Assembly (NCBI RefSeq): GCF_030362935.1
Contig: NZ_JAUCDY010000001.1
Coordinates: forward strand, 310,001 to 374,000
DNA from: Thiopseudomonas acetoxidans
GTDB lineage: Bacteria > Pseudomonadota > Gammaproteobacteria > Pseudomonadales > Pseudomonadaceae
Direction: 5' to 3'
Length of the DNA: 64,000 nt
Made by a program: the position numbers and the translations under genes. Position 1 is the first letter of the stretch. Each line of letters starts with the position of its first letter. Of the stretch, positions 33,565-40,825 are shown piece after piece. Below the pieces are notes generated by a model. That model was not told the origin of the DNA, made no database searches, and saw only the letters and a list, made by a program, of their open reading frames with translations.

Positions 33565-34844
33565 TGACTATTGGGTTTCTATTCGTTGCGCTGTTTGCGC
33601 TGATGTTAATTGGCGTTCCGGTTGCTATTTCCTTAGGTTTGGCTGGCTCACTAACGATTATTTTCTTTAGCCCTGACTCCGTCAGCTCACTGGCGATTAA
33701 GCTGTTTGAAACCAGTGAACACTACACCCTGTTAGCGATTCCATTTTTCTTGTTGGCTGGCTCTTTTATGACCACCGGTGGGGTGGCGCGCAGATTGATT
33801 GATTTTGCCAACGCCTGTGTTGGACATATTCGTGGTGGTTTGGCGATTGGCTCAGTACTGGCCTGCATGTTGTTTGCCGCGCTATCAGGTTCGAGTCCTG
33901 CAACGGTTGCTGCAGTAGGTTCGATTGCCATTGCCGGTATGGTGCGCTCTGGTTATCCGCAAGCTTTTGCTGCGGGTATTGTCACCAACGCAGGAACACT
34001 TGGTATTTTGATTCCACCGTCGGTGGTGATGGTTGTCTACGCGGCTGCTACGGAAACATCTGTAGGTACGCTGTTTATGGCTGGTGTTGTGCCCGGGTTA
34101 TTGCTGGGCGTACTACTGATGATAGCTATCTATGTCATTGCCGTAAAAAAGAACCTGCCGGCTATGCCGCGCGCCACAGTACGCCAATGGTTAAGTGCTG
34201 CACATAAAGCGGTTTGGGGCTTGCTGCTGATGGTAATTATCCTTGGCGGGATTTATAGCGGGCTGTTTACCCCGACCGAGGCCGCTGCCGTAGCGGCAGT
34301 CTATTCAGCCTTTGTTGCGCTGTTTATTTATAAAGACATGACCATTCGTGAGGCGCCAAAAGTGGTGCTAGAGTCAGCCAAACTCAGCATTATGCTGATG
34401 TTTATCATTGCCAATGCGATGCTGTTTGCTCACGTCTTAACCACCGAGCAAATCCCACAGCAAATTACCGCCATGGTGTTGGAGGCGGGCTTGCAGCCGT
34501 GGATGTTCTTGCTGGTCGTTAATATAGTCTTGCTGGTAGCGGGCGCATTTATGGAACCGTCGGCCATTATTTTAATTTTGGCACCTATTTTGTTCCCAAT
34601 CGCCATGGAGCTAGGTATCGACCCCATCCACCTAGGCATCATCATGGTGGTCAATATGGAGATCGGCTTAATTACTCCACCGGTAGGGCTCAACCTGTTT
34701 GTGACCTCAGCAGTGACAGGGATGCCTGTTACTCAGGTAATTCGCGCTGCCATGCCTTGGTTGATGATGTTATTGGGTTTCTTGGTGATAGTGACTTACG
34801 TACCTTCGGTGTCCATGGGCTTGCCACGCTTATTGGGAATGTAA
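33564..34844 (+). CDS. dctM: TRAP transporter large permease DctM
   Basis: DctM is the 12-helix channel subunit of the Na+-coupled TRAP transporter. The 426-residue product shows the family's SGSSPATVAAVGSIAIAGMV region, NAGTLGILIPPSVVMVVYA, FTPTEAAAVAAVYSAFVAL and, near the end, MEIGLITPPVGLNLFV. It overlaps dctQ by 1 nt and ends before a strong terminator. Together with DctP and DctQ it gives high-affinity uptake of TCA-cycle dicarboxylates, a preferred carbon source of pseudomonads. Confidence 0.97.
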   Translation: MTIGFLFVALFALMLIGVPVAISLGLAGSLTIIFFSPDSVSSLAIKLFETSEHYTLLAIPFFLLAGSFMTTGGVARRLIDFANACVGHIRGGLAIGSVLACMLFAALSGSSPATVAAVGSIAIAGMVRSGYPQAFAAGIVTNAGTLGILIPPSVVMVVYAAATETSVGTLFMAGVVPGLLLGVLLMIAIYVIAVKKNLPAMPRATVRQWLSAAHKAVWGLLLMVIILGGIYSGLFTPTEAAAVAAVYSAFVALFIYKDMTIREAPKVVLESAKLSIMLMFIIANAMLFAHVLTTEQIPQQITAMVLEAGLQPWMFLLVVNIVLLVAGAFMEPSAIILILAPILFPIAMELGIDPIHLGIIMVVNMEIGLITPPVGLNLFVTSAVTGMPVTQVIRAAMPWLMMLLGFLVIVTYVPSVSMGLPRLLGM

Positions 34845-34871
34845 GACCAATAGTACCTACAGCACAAAAGC

Positions 34872-34912
34872 AAGGCGCACTACGTTTAAAATAAATGGGT
34901 GCGCCTTTTTTT
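34872..34912 (+). terminator. Intrinsic terminator of dctPQM
   Basis: AAGGCGCAC pairs with GTGCGCCTT, followed by seven T. The T-run overlaps the stop codon of the convergent DUF2141 gene. Confidence 0.9.
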
Positions 34913-35378
34913 ATTCCGCCGTATTAGCGTAGCGTTTGCGCACAAAAAAACGGATGTTTTCAGTGACCAAGGGTTCTGCTACGTTAATCCAACACTTATC
35001 AATGCTAGGCTTGCCACGAAATAATGAAGGATTGTTGGAAAAACCAACCGGCTCTTTAGGGATGCCGTTGCGTGAGCTATCTAAACGGCCATTGGCATTC
35101 ATATCTTGAAAAAGCTGCACTGCATACCGCCCCGGGGGCAGACCGGTAAAAACAATAGTTTCTTTTGTGGTCTCCACTGCTCGCAGTGGCTGAGCCTCCC
35201 AGTTCGTGCTTGACTGGTCATAGAGTGCCGCATGGATCACAGCGCGCGGTTGTTGTTCAGATAACTCAATGACCAGTGTGGCCGCAAAACTAGGAAAACT
35301 TATCCACAACAGCCAAGCTTGGCTTATAATCAGCAAGGTTTTTTTTGCTTTGCCGCGTGGCGGGCAAGTTTTATTCAT
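34911..35378 (-). CDS. DUF2141 secreted protein beside the biosynthetic cluster
   Basis: A 155-residue exported protein. A signal peptide follows a basic start (MNKTCPPRGKAKKTLLI) and ends near SFAA. The rest is one DUF2141 beta-sandwich domain: PRAVIHAALYDQSSTNWEA, TGLPPGRYAVQLFQDMNANG, and GIPKEPVGFSNNPSLFRGKP. The ATG at 35378 is preferred because an upstream in-frame start would run into the neighbouring gene. Function is unknown; members are predicted periplasmic or surface proteins. It is divergent from the darA-like gene with only 17 bp between start codons, so each promoter must lie inside the other gene. Confidence 0.85.
   Translation of the reverse strand: MNKTCPPRGKAKKTLLIISQAWLLWISFPSFAATLVIELSEQQPRAVIHAALYDQSSTNWEAQPLRAVETTKETIVFTGLPPGRYAVQLFQDMNANGRLDSSRNGIPKEPVGFSNNPSLFRGKPSIDKCWINVAEPLVTENIRFFVRKRYANTAE
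35311..35330 (+). promoter_or_regulatory. Candidate promoter/operator of the darA-like operon
   Basis: A perfect 14-bp palindrome AGCCAAGCTTGGCT (35311-35324) abuts a consensus -10 TATAAT (35325-35330), about 66 bp before darA ATG. No good -35 is visible, which would suit an activator-dependent promoter. It lies inside the DUF2141 signal-peptide codons. A palindrome of this size is expected a few times by chance in 64 kb. Confidence 0.4.
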
Positions 35379-35395
35379 CGCTTGGTACCTTGAAA

Positions 35396-36313
35396 ATGCG
35401 TCATGTTTTAGTGATTCACTATTCACAAAGTGGGCAGTTAAATAAAGTGGTAGATGCTGTTACTGCGCCATTATTGGGGCAGGAGCAAATTCAGGTTGAT
35501 TATTTAACGCTACAAATGCAAGAGGAGTTTCCTTTTCCTTGGCCATTTTGGCATTTCTTTCATATTTTTCCTGAAACTGTTTTACAGCGTGCGCAGCCTT
35601 TGCAGCCCTTTACACTGGATACAGATAAACAATACGATCTGATTATTCTTGCATATCAGGTATGGTTTTTATCTCCATCATTACCTATGGCGAGTTTTTT
35701 GGCGACTAAACAAGCACGGCTGCTACTAAAGGATAGGCCTGTTATGACGCTAATTGGCTGCCGAAATATGTGGCTGATGGCGCAAGAAAAAGTAAAATCA
35801 CGCTTACAGCAGCTGGGTGCCCGTTTAGTGGATAATGCTGTTTTGACCGATGCTTGCGGCAGTGCTGCCAGCTTTTTAGCTACTCCTATGTGGATGTTTA
35901 CTGGTAAGCGACAAGCCTATGCTTGGCTGCCCAAAGCCGGTATTGCCGAGCAAGATATCAGTGCGGCACAACGCTTTGGTTGGGCTATAAAGACTCGCTT
36001 ATTAGCTGATACGAAGCCGATAACCGAGCCCATGTTGCGTGGTTTAGCGGCAGTACAGATTAACGAGAAGCTGATAGCCAGTGAGCGCATTGGTAATCGT
36101 AGTTTTCAGGTTTGGAGCCGTTTGCTCAGCAAATTGGGACCGCAACTTAGTGTGGCGCGCAGTGTGGGCTTAATGTTTTATGTGATCTTTTTGTTAGTCA
36201 TGATCATTACAGTCGTACCCATTAGTGCGTTAGTGAGAAAAATACTATCCCCGCTATTGCGCAGAAAAACAGCTGAGCAAAAAGCCTATTTTGCACAACC
36301 CTCTGGGGAATAA
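35396..36313 (+). CDS. darA: DarA-like dialkylresorcinol condensing/aromatising enzyme
   Basis: DarA proteins act with the ketosynthase DarB to make 2,5-dialkylresorcinols from two acyl chains. The 305-residue product has a flavodoxin-like N-terminal fold: VLVIHYSQSGQLNKVVDAV (phosphate-binding loop), then YDLIILAYQVWFLSPSLPM and PVMTLIGCRNMW. A single membrane helix lies near the C-terminus (about residues 258-280) followed by a basic tail, suggesting membrane attachment. ATG 35396 is chosen because it starts the flavodoxin strand; upstream in-frame codons lie in the divergent gene. It is followed by the DarB-like gene after 15 bp. The exact product cannot be told from sequence. Confidence 0.85.
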   Translation: MRHVLVIHYSQSGQLNKVVDAVTAPLLGQEQIQVDYLTLQMQEEFPFPWPFWHFFHIFPETVLQRAQPLQPFTLDTDKQYDLIILAYQVWFLSPSLPMASFLATKQARLLLKDRPVMTLIGCRNMWLMAQEKVKSRLQQLGARLVDNAVLTDACGSAASFLATPMWMFTGKRQAYAWLPKAGIAEQDISAAQRFGWAIKTRLLADTKPITEPMLRGLAAVQINEKLIASERIGNRSFQVWSRLLSKLGPQLSVARSVGLMFYVIFLLVMIITVVPISALVRKILSPLLRRKTAEQKAYFAQPSGE

Positions 36314-36328
36314 GGACAAGGAATATCT

Positions 36329-37486
36329 GTGACACAAGCAGTCTATATCAATCGAGTGAGTGCCTTCCTGCCCCATGAGCCGGTGTGTAACGAACAAATG
36401 GAGCAGCGTTTGGGGATGGTTGGTGATAAGCCATCGCGGGCACGTAAAATCATTTTGCGCAGCAATGGTATCCGTTCACGCCATTATGCTATTGATCCAG
36501 TGACTTTAGCACCCAGTTACAGCAATGCGCAGCTAAGCGCTGAAGCCATTCGCGGTTTATGTGATGAAGCTATGCCGCTGGAGCAGATTGATTGTTTGGT
36601 AGCCAGTAGCTCACAGCCGGATCAGATGATGCCTAATCATGCCGTGATGGTGCACGGAGAGTTGGGTAATCCCGCCTGTGAGGTGGTGGCTACCTCAGGT
36701 ATTTGTTTATGCGGTATGACCGCTTTGAAATACGCATGGATGAGCGTGGCGTTGGGGCAAAGTGAAGATGCCGTTGCTTGCGGTTCGGAAGTGGCTTCCA
36801 ATCTCATGCGTGCCAGTAATTTTAGCGCTGAGTATGAGCAGCGAGCCGAGCAGTTGGCCAAGCAGCCAGAGCTGGCTTTTGAAAAAGATTTTTTGCGCTG
36901 GATGCTCTCCGATGGAGCCGGCGCGGTGCGTTTGTCTCAGCAGCCTAATCAGACAGGTTTGAGTTTGCGTATCGACTGGCTGGATATTTTGTCGTTTGCC
37001 AATGAGTTACCCGCCTGTATGTATGCGGGTGCAGACTATAAAGACGGCAAATTAAAAAGTTGGAGTCGTTATAGCGCACAAGAGCGCAATGCGCGTTCGG
37101 TGTTGGCAGTGAAGCAGGATGTAAAACTGCTCAATGAAAATATTGTTAAATATACCGTGGTCAAAGCCTTGCGCAAAATTATGCACAAGCGTGATTTGCA
37201 GGCGGATAAAATTGATTATTTTTTACCCCATTACTCTTCCGAGTTTTTCCGTGAACGCTTGGCTGATGGCATGCGTGAGGTGGGTTTGGAAATTCCTTAC
37301 GAGCGCTGGTTTACCAATTTAACCAGTAAAGGCAATACGGGCTCAGCGTCTATTTTTATTATTTTAGAAGAGTTGTTTAATTCAGACCGTTTACGTGCTG
37401 GCGAAACCTTGCTGTGTTATGTGCCAGAAAGTGGACGTTTTTCCAGTGCTTTTATGCAGCTGACGGTGGTTGGTAATGAAGCTTGA
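36329..37486 (+). CDS. darB: DarB-like beta-ketoacyl-ACP synthase III
   Basis: A 385-residue thiolase-fold ketosynthase of the KAS III type. Candidate nucleophile Cys126 or Cys128 lies in ATSGICLCGMTALKYA. His301 (DYFLPHYSSEFF) and Asn336 (SKGNTGSAS) complete the Cys-His-Asn triad. The region around the Cys departs from the usual ACSGF of FabH, in line with an unusual acyl substrate. In DarB systems this enzyme joins two acyl chains and cyclises them. Translation begins at GTG 36329 with AAGGACAAGG upstream. Its end overlaps the next start (ATG 37476) by 11 nt, so this operon is translationally coupled. Confidence 0.88.
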   Translation: MTQAVYINRVSAFLPHEPVCNEQMEQRLGMVGDKPSRARKIILRSNGIRSRHYAIDPVTLAPSYSNAQLSAEAIRGLCDEAMPLEQIDCLVASSSQPDQMMPNHAVMVHGELGNPACEVVATSGICLCGMTALKYAWMSVALGQSEDAVACGSEVASNLMRASNFSAEYEQRAEQLAKQPELAFEKDFLRWMLSDGAGAVRLSQQPNQTGLSLRIDWLDILSFANELPACMYAGADYKDGKLKSWSRYSAQERNARSVLAVKQDVKLLNENIVKYTVVKALRKIMHKRDLQADKIDYFLPHYSSEFFRERLADGMREVGLEIPYERWFTNLTSKGNTGSASIFIILEELFNSDRLRAGETLLCYVPESGRFSSAFMQLTVVGNEA

Positions 37487-37895
37487 TGAAGTGCCGCAGG
37501 ATGCGGAATGCTCTGCTTATGCAGGTCATCAAAAACTGCTGTATGCGGTGGATGAGGAAGGCTGCTACCAAGGCGCACAAAGTGCTGGCTGGGATGCAGA
37601 AAACTACGCAACGCAACAGGCCTTAGCTGAGCTGGAAGTGCTTGAGCAGCAGGCAAAGCAGCGTTGGCAGGCGGGCGAGACCTCGGTACTGCCCTATTTG
37701 ATGTATCGCTACCGGATGGATGAGTTAGCTCTGGCGCAGTGCACAGGCTTGTGGCGCTGGCGTATTCGTCGCCATTTTAAAGTGCCGGTTTATCAACAAT
37801 TACCTGTGCGGATTTTAACCCGCTACGCCCAAGCGTTTTCACTCCCTGTGGAGCAACTACTCGCGTATCAACAAGGTCAACTGGATGAGCTTTAA
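37476..37895 (+). CDS. Small HTH-like protein within the biosynthetic operon
   Basis: A 139-residue soluble protein. The N-terminal half is acidic (KLDEVPQDAECSAY). The C-terminal half resembles a Cro/XRE-type helix-turn-helix: LPYLMYRYRMDELALAQCTG, RIRRHFKVPVYQQLPVRILT and RYAQAFSLPVEQLLAY. ATG 37476 is favoured over TTG 37470. It overlaps the ketosynthase by 11 nt and the BtrH-like gene by another 11 nt. That coupling suggests a dedicated role, either as regulator or as accessory protein. I do not know a characterised homologue, and the HTH call is by pattern only. Confidence 0.7.
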   Translation: MKLDEVPQDAECSAYAGHQKLLYAVDEEGCYQGAQSAGWDAENYATQQALAELEVLEQQAKQRWQAGETSVLPYLMYRYRMDELALAQCTGLWRWRIRRHFKVPVYQQLPVRILTRYAQAFSLPVEQLLAYQQGQLDEL

Positions 37896-38880
37896 TCACG
37901 AACAAAGTGCCCACTGCGAAAGCGGGGTGATGTCGAGTCTGTTGACCCATGCGGGGTTGCCGATGAGCGAGCCGATGGCGCTAGGCTTATCCTCGGGCAT
38001 TGCCTTTGCCTATATTCCTTTAGTAAAACTCAGCGGTATGCCATTAATCGCTTACCGCATGCCACCTAAGCATATTATTAAAACGCTAAGCAAACGCCTG
38101 GGCTGTCGTTTACACAGCGCAACTTTCAGTAACCCGGCAGCAGGTAAGCAAGCCTTAGATCAAGCACTGGAACAAGGTCGTTTGGTGGGCATGCAGAGTT
38201 CGGTGTTTTGGTTGCCCTATTTTCCACCGGAAATGCGTTTTCACTTCAATGCGCATAACTTGCTTGCCTATGGCCGCGAAGGTGAGGAGTACCTACTTAG
38301 CGATCCCGTGTTTGAACAACCAGTGCGCTGCGCCAGTGACGATCTACAAAGAGCGCGTTTTGCCAAAGGTGCGCTGGCTGCCAAGGGTTTGCTGTATTGG
38401 TTAGAAGATGTGCCCAGTGAAGTTGACTGGGAGAAGTTGATCCGTAGCAGTATTTTATCCACCAGCCGGATTATTGATGGTTTACCACTGCCTTGGATTG
38501 GTATTCGTGGCATTGCGTATTTAGCGCGTAAAATTGCAGGCTTGGATGAGCAAGCGAAGAAATACAACCGCCTATATCTGACCCATATAGTGCGTATGCA
38601 GGAGGAGATTGGCACCGGGGGAGCTGGTTTTCGCTTTATGTACGCCAGTTTCTTGCAGGAAGCCGGTAGTTTGTTAAATGAGCCGGCTTTATGCGCTGCC
38701 TCGCAACAATTAACCGCAATTGGCGATCAGTGGCGTCAGTTTGCGTTGCTCTGTGTGCAGCACAGCCGTGGGAAATCCGAAAAGCCAAGCTTAGCTGAGA
38801 TAAGCAGTGCTTTGCTGGCAATAGCCCAAGCCGAGCGTGTATTGTTTAAAGAGCTCGCGTGCTGGGCTAAGCGCAAATAA
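37885..38880 (+). CDS. BtrH N-terminal-domain acyltransferase-like protein
   Basis: A 331-residue protein related to BtrH, the butirosin enzyme that moves an acyl group from an acyl carrier protein to an amine. The N-terminal papain-like domain carries a plausible Cys-His-Asp triad: Cys11 (SAHCESGVMSSLL), His124 (FHFNAHNLLAYG) and Asp140 (LLSDPVF). LGLSSGIAFAYIPL is the typical family motif after the Cys helix. The C-terminal 150 residues are helical and end with KELACWAKRK. In this cluster it may off-load an acyl chain from the ACP onto an amine or hydroxyl (inference). Its stop is 3 bp from that of the converging operon. Confidence 0.85.
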   Translation: MSFNHEQSAHCESGVMSSLLTHAGLPMSEPMALGLSSGIAFAYIPLVKLSGMPLIAYRMPPKHIIKTLSKRLGCRLHSATFSNPAAGKQALDQALEQGRLVGMQSSVFWLPYFPPEMRFHFNAHNLLAYGREGEEYLLSDPVFEQPVRCASDDLQRARFAKGALAAKGLLYWLEDVPSEVDWEKLIRSSILSTSRIIDGLPLPWIGIRGIAYLARKIAGLDEQAKKYNRLYLTHIVRMQEEIGTGGAGFRFMYASFLQEAGSLLNEPALCAASQQLTAIGDQWRQFALLCVQHSRGKSEKPSLAEISSALLAIAQAERVLFKELACWAKRK

Positions 38881-38883
38881 TCG

Positions 38884-39447
38884 CTAGTCTAAAACCAATT
38901 GCGTAACAGTAAGCCCGCTACTTAGTTGTGCAAAGCTGTCTGCAGCTAAGAGCTGGTTGTGTTGGTTCTGAACCAGCACTGCTTGTAGTTGTACTTGCTC
39001 GTTGCCGCGGCAAACAATCAACAAAGCTTGCTGACAGTTTTTGGCCTGAACATCACAGTAGGCCAATTGCAAGAGTTGCTGCCATACCTGTGGGCCGGCG
39101 CTAATAAATAAGTTCGGCCCTTGTACGTCCAGCTGTTTGGCTAGGTAAAAACCTGCGGCGTTGCTGACGCTGTTAACAAACTCAAAGGGTCTGGGTTGTA
39201 ACTTCTGAATGCACACGCTGTTGAGCAAGCCGGTCATAGTATCCCCAGAGGGGTAGTCAGCAGCTAGATAAATTCCGCAACTAGAAACCAGATGTTGGGT
39301 TAAAGGCGCAGCTGTGAGCAGTGCTTGCCAGGCAAGGCGGTCAATGCGGCGGGGCAAACTGCTGAAGTGCTCACGTAAAAGGGTTTTGAGTTGTTTGTCG
39401 CTTGTCCGTGTTGAAACCGATAGCTGACTGGCGCTAATGACGTGCAT
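38884..39447 (-). CDS. Ketosynthase-like protein without the catalytic cysteine (chain-length-factor type)
   Basis: A 187-residue protein resembling the N-terminal ketoacyl-synthase-like domain found in aryl-polyene clusters. LPRRIDRLAWQALLTA and CGIYLAADYPSGDTMTGLL are followed by PFEFVNSVSNAAGFYLAKQL. At that point a true ketosynthase would present its Cys elbow; here the sequence has Ser/Asn and no Cys. By analogy with chain-length factors it may pair with the active ketosynthase encoded 2 bp upstream (39450-40562). It is the last gene of the six-gene minus-strand operon. It is shorter than a full thiolase fold, so it may be a structural half-subunit. Confidence 0.75.
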   Translation of the reverse strand: MHVISASQLSVSTRTSDKQLKTLLREHFSSLPRRIDRLAWQALLTAAPLTQHLVSSCGIYLAADYPSGDTMTGLLNSVCIQKLQPRPFEFVNSVSNAAGFYLAKQLDVQGPNLFISAGPQVWQQLLQLAYCDVQAKNCQQALLIVCRGNEQVQLQAVLVQNQHNQLLAADSFAQLSSGLTVTQLVLD

Positions 39448-39449
39448 GG

Positions 39450-40562
39450 TTAGTTTTCCTGCCTAGTGGTTTGCAGAATCAAGCTTGCATTGTTGCCGCC
39501 AAAACCAAAAAAATTTGCCAAGATTAGGCTGTCTGATTGAGTCCACTGCGGATTGTGCTGCAGCGCAAAGGTGTCAGTCACATAAGCATGGCGTGGCGTG
39601 GGCAGCAAGCCTTGTTGTAAGCAGGCGCTAAGCAGCAGAGTTTCACTGAGTCCGCATGCGCCTAAGCCGTGACCCAGCCATTGCTTTAGTGTGCACAGAT
39701 TGGGTGCGTTAGCCCGTTGTAAAAAACTCAGTATGCCGTTACGTTCGGCACGATCATTGACTGCAGTGGCGGTGCCGTGCAGTTTGACTAAATCAATGTC
39801 CTCAGCCTTACAGCCGGCTTGGTTTAAAGCTTGTTGTATGACGGCATAAATATGACTGCCATCTTCGCACGTGCCGGTAACGCTGGTGGTATCGCAAGCG
39901 CTGTAGCCGCCAAGCACTCGACATAGACTGTGTTCTTTCGCTTCGTTGCTTAGCATGGCTGCCGCGTACACTTCGCCTAAAATCAAGCCATCGCTATCAG
40001 GGTGGAAAGGGCGATAAAGGCCGCTATGACTGGTTAGTTCCAGAGCTGCGAATCCCTGTTGCACTATGGTGCTGCGCGGCTCGTAGCTTAAAATAGTCAC
40101 ACCAGCGTAAAGTTGATGCTTTATCAAGTAAGCGCCATACAGCAAGGCATTGGCGGCACTGCTGCAGGCCGTATTAATGACAAGACTGGCTTGAAAACCG
40201 TATTGTTGTTGAAGCAGGTTTGCAATGCGATTCAGCGGGGTGGAATCGGCCGCACTGAAGCTTGCTTTGGTGCGCGTATTTTGTTCGTGCAGCATAATAT
40301 CGAGGCTGGAGCTGGCTACAATCAATAGCTGATCGCTAAAATCAGCTTGGTAGTGGCTGATCAACTCTTCGATAATACGCTGCAGGTGCTCAATAGGCTG
40401 GCGCTGCTGTTTGAGTGCAAAGTAAGGCATTTCCAGCAAACGTTCGTTTAGCGTGAACGGCTGTGTGTGCGGTGCTTGATTGTTGCGTACCGCAGCAACA
40501 GCCTTGGCGAGTGACTCGCCTAGACAGCTGTGCAGAACGGGGCTATGTAGATAACAACTCAT
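39450..40562 (-). CDS. Beta-ketoacyl-ACP synthase (FabF-like) of the cluster
   Basis: A 370-residue condensing enzyme with the complete KAS I/II triad: Cys133 in INTACSSAANAL, His263 in VKLHGTATAVND and His299 in KQWLGHGLGACG. It is shorter than FabF (about 410) because N-terminal loops are trimmed. Such enzymes in aryl-polyene clusters extend unsaturated chains with malonyl-ACP. Its start overlaps the ACP stop by 4 nt, and it is followed after 2 bp by a ketosynthase-like partner. The substrate is unknown. Confidence 0.9.
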   Translation of the reverse strand: MSCYLHSPVLHSCLGESLAKAVAAVRNNQAPHTQPFTLNERLLEMPYFALKQQRQPIEHLQRIIEELISHYQADFSDQLLIVASSSLDIMLHEQNTRTKASFSAADSTPLNRIANLLQQQYGFQASLVINTACSSAANALLYGAYLIKHQLYAGVTILSYEPRSTIVQQGFAALELTSHSGLYRPFHPDSDGLILGEVYAAAMLSNEAKEHSLCRVLGGYSACDTTSVTGTCEDGSHIYAVIQQALNQAGCKAEDIDLVKLHGTATAVNDRAERNGILSFLQRANAPNLCTLKQWLGHGLGACGLSETLLLSACLQQGLLPTPRHAYVTDTFALQHNPQWTQSDSLILANFFGFGGNNASLILQTTRQEN

Positions 40563-40825
40563 GAGTTGTTGCGAATGTAGTCAGCGATAGTGGCGATACT
40601 GGTAAGCACGCGTCGACCTTCTTTGGCCCCTTCGATGCGCACGCCATACTGCTGTTGCAGGGCTAGAGAAACCTGCAGGGCATCCAGGCTATCCATTTGA
40701 ATGCGGCTGTCTTGGCCGAATAAAAGCTCTTGGGTATCGATTTCTTGCCAATCAAAATCATCTTCTTTGTCGCACTCACGCAAAATGAGTTGCTTAAGCT
40801 GTTGTTCTAGTTCTGGCTTGTCCAT
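40559..40825 (-). CDS. Acyl carrier protein of the cluster
   Basis: An 88-residue phosphopantetheine carrier. The attachment Ser46 lies in QMDSLDAL, and the sequence is acidic (ECDKEDDFDWQEIDTQELL), as ACPs are. It ends with RVLTSIATIADYIRNN, the usual helix IV. ATG 40825 is chosen because it gives a normal ACP; the upstream frame is inside the permease gene. It overlaps the permease end by 19 nt and the ketosynthase start by 4 nt. It is presumably dedicated to the ketosynthases, the dehydratase and perhaps the BtrH-like enzyme of this locus. Confidence 0.9.
   Translation of the reverse strand: MDKPELEQQLKQLILRECDKEDDFDWQEIDTQELLFGQDSRIQMDSLDALQVSLALQQQYGVRIEGAKEGRRVLTSIATIADYIRNNS

Noticed and set aside
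35300..35308. Perfect DnaA box TTATCCACA, possibly near an origin
   Set aside because: A single box inside a signal-peptide coding region, with no box cluster, AT-rich unwinding element or dnaA/dnaN nearby.
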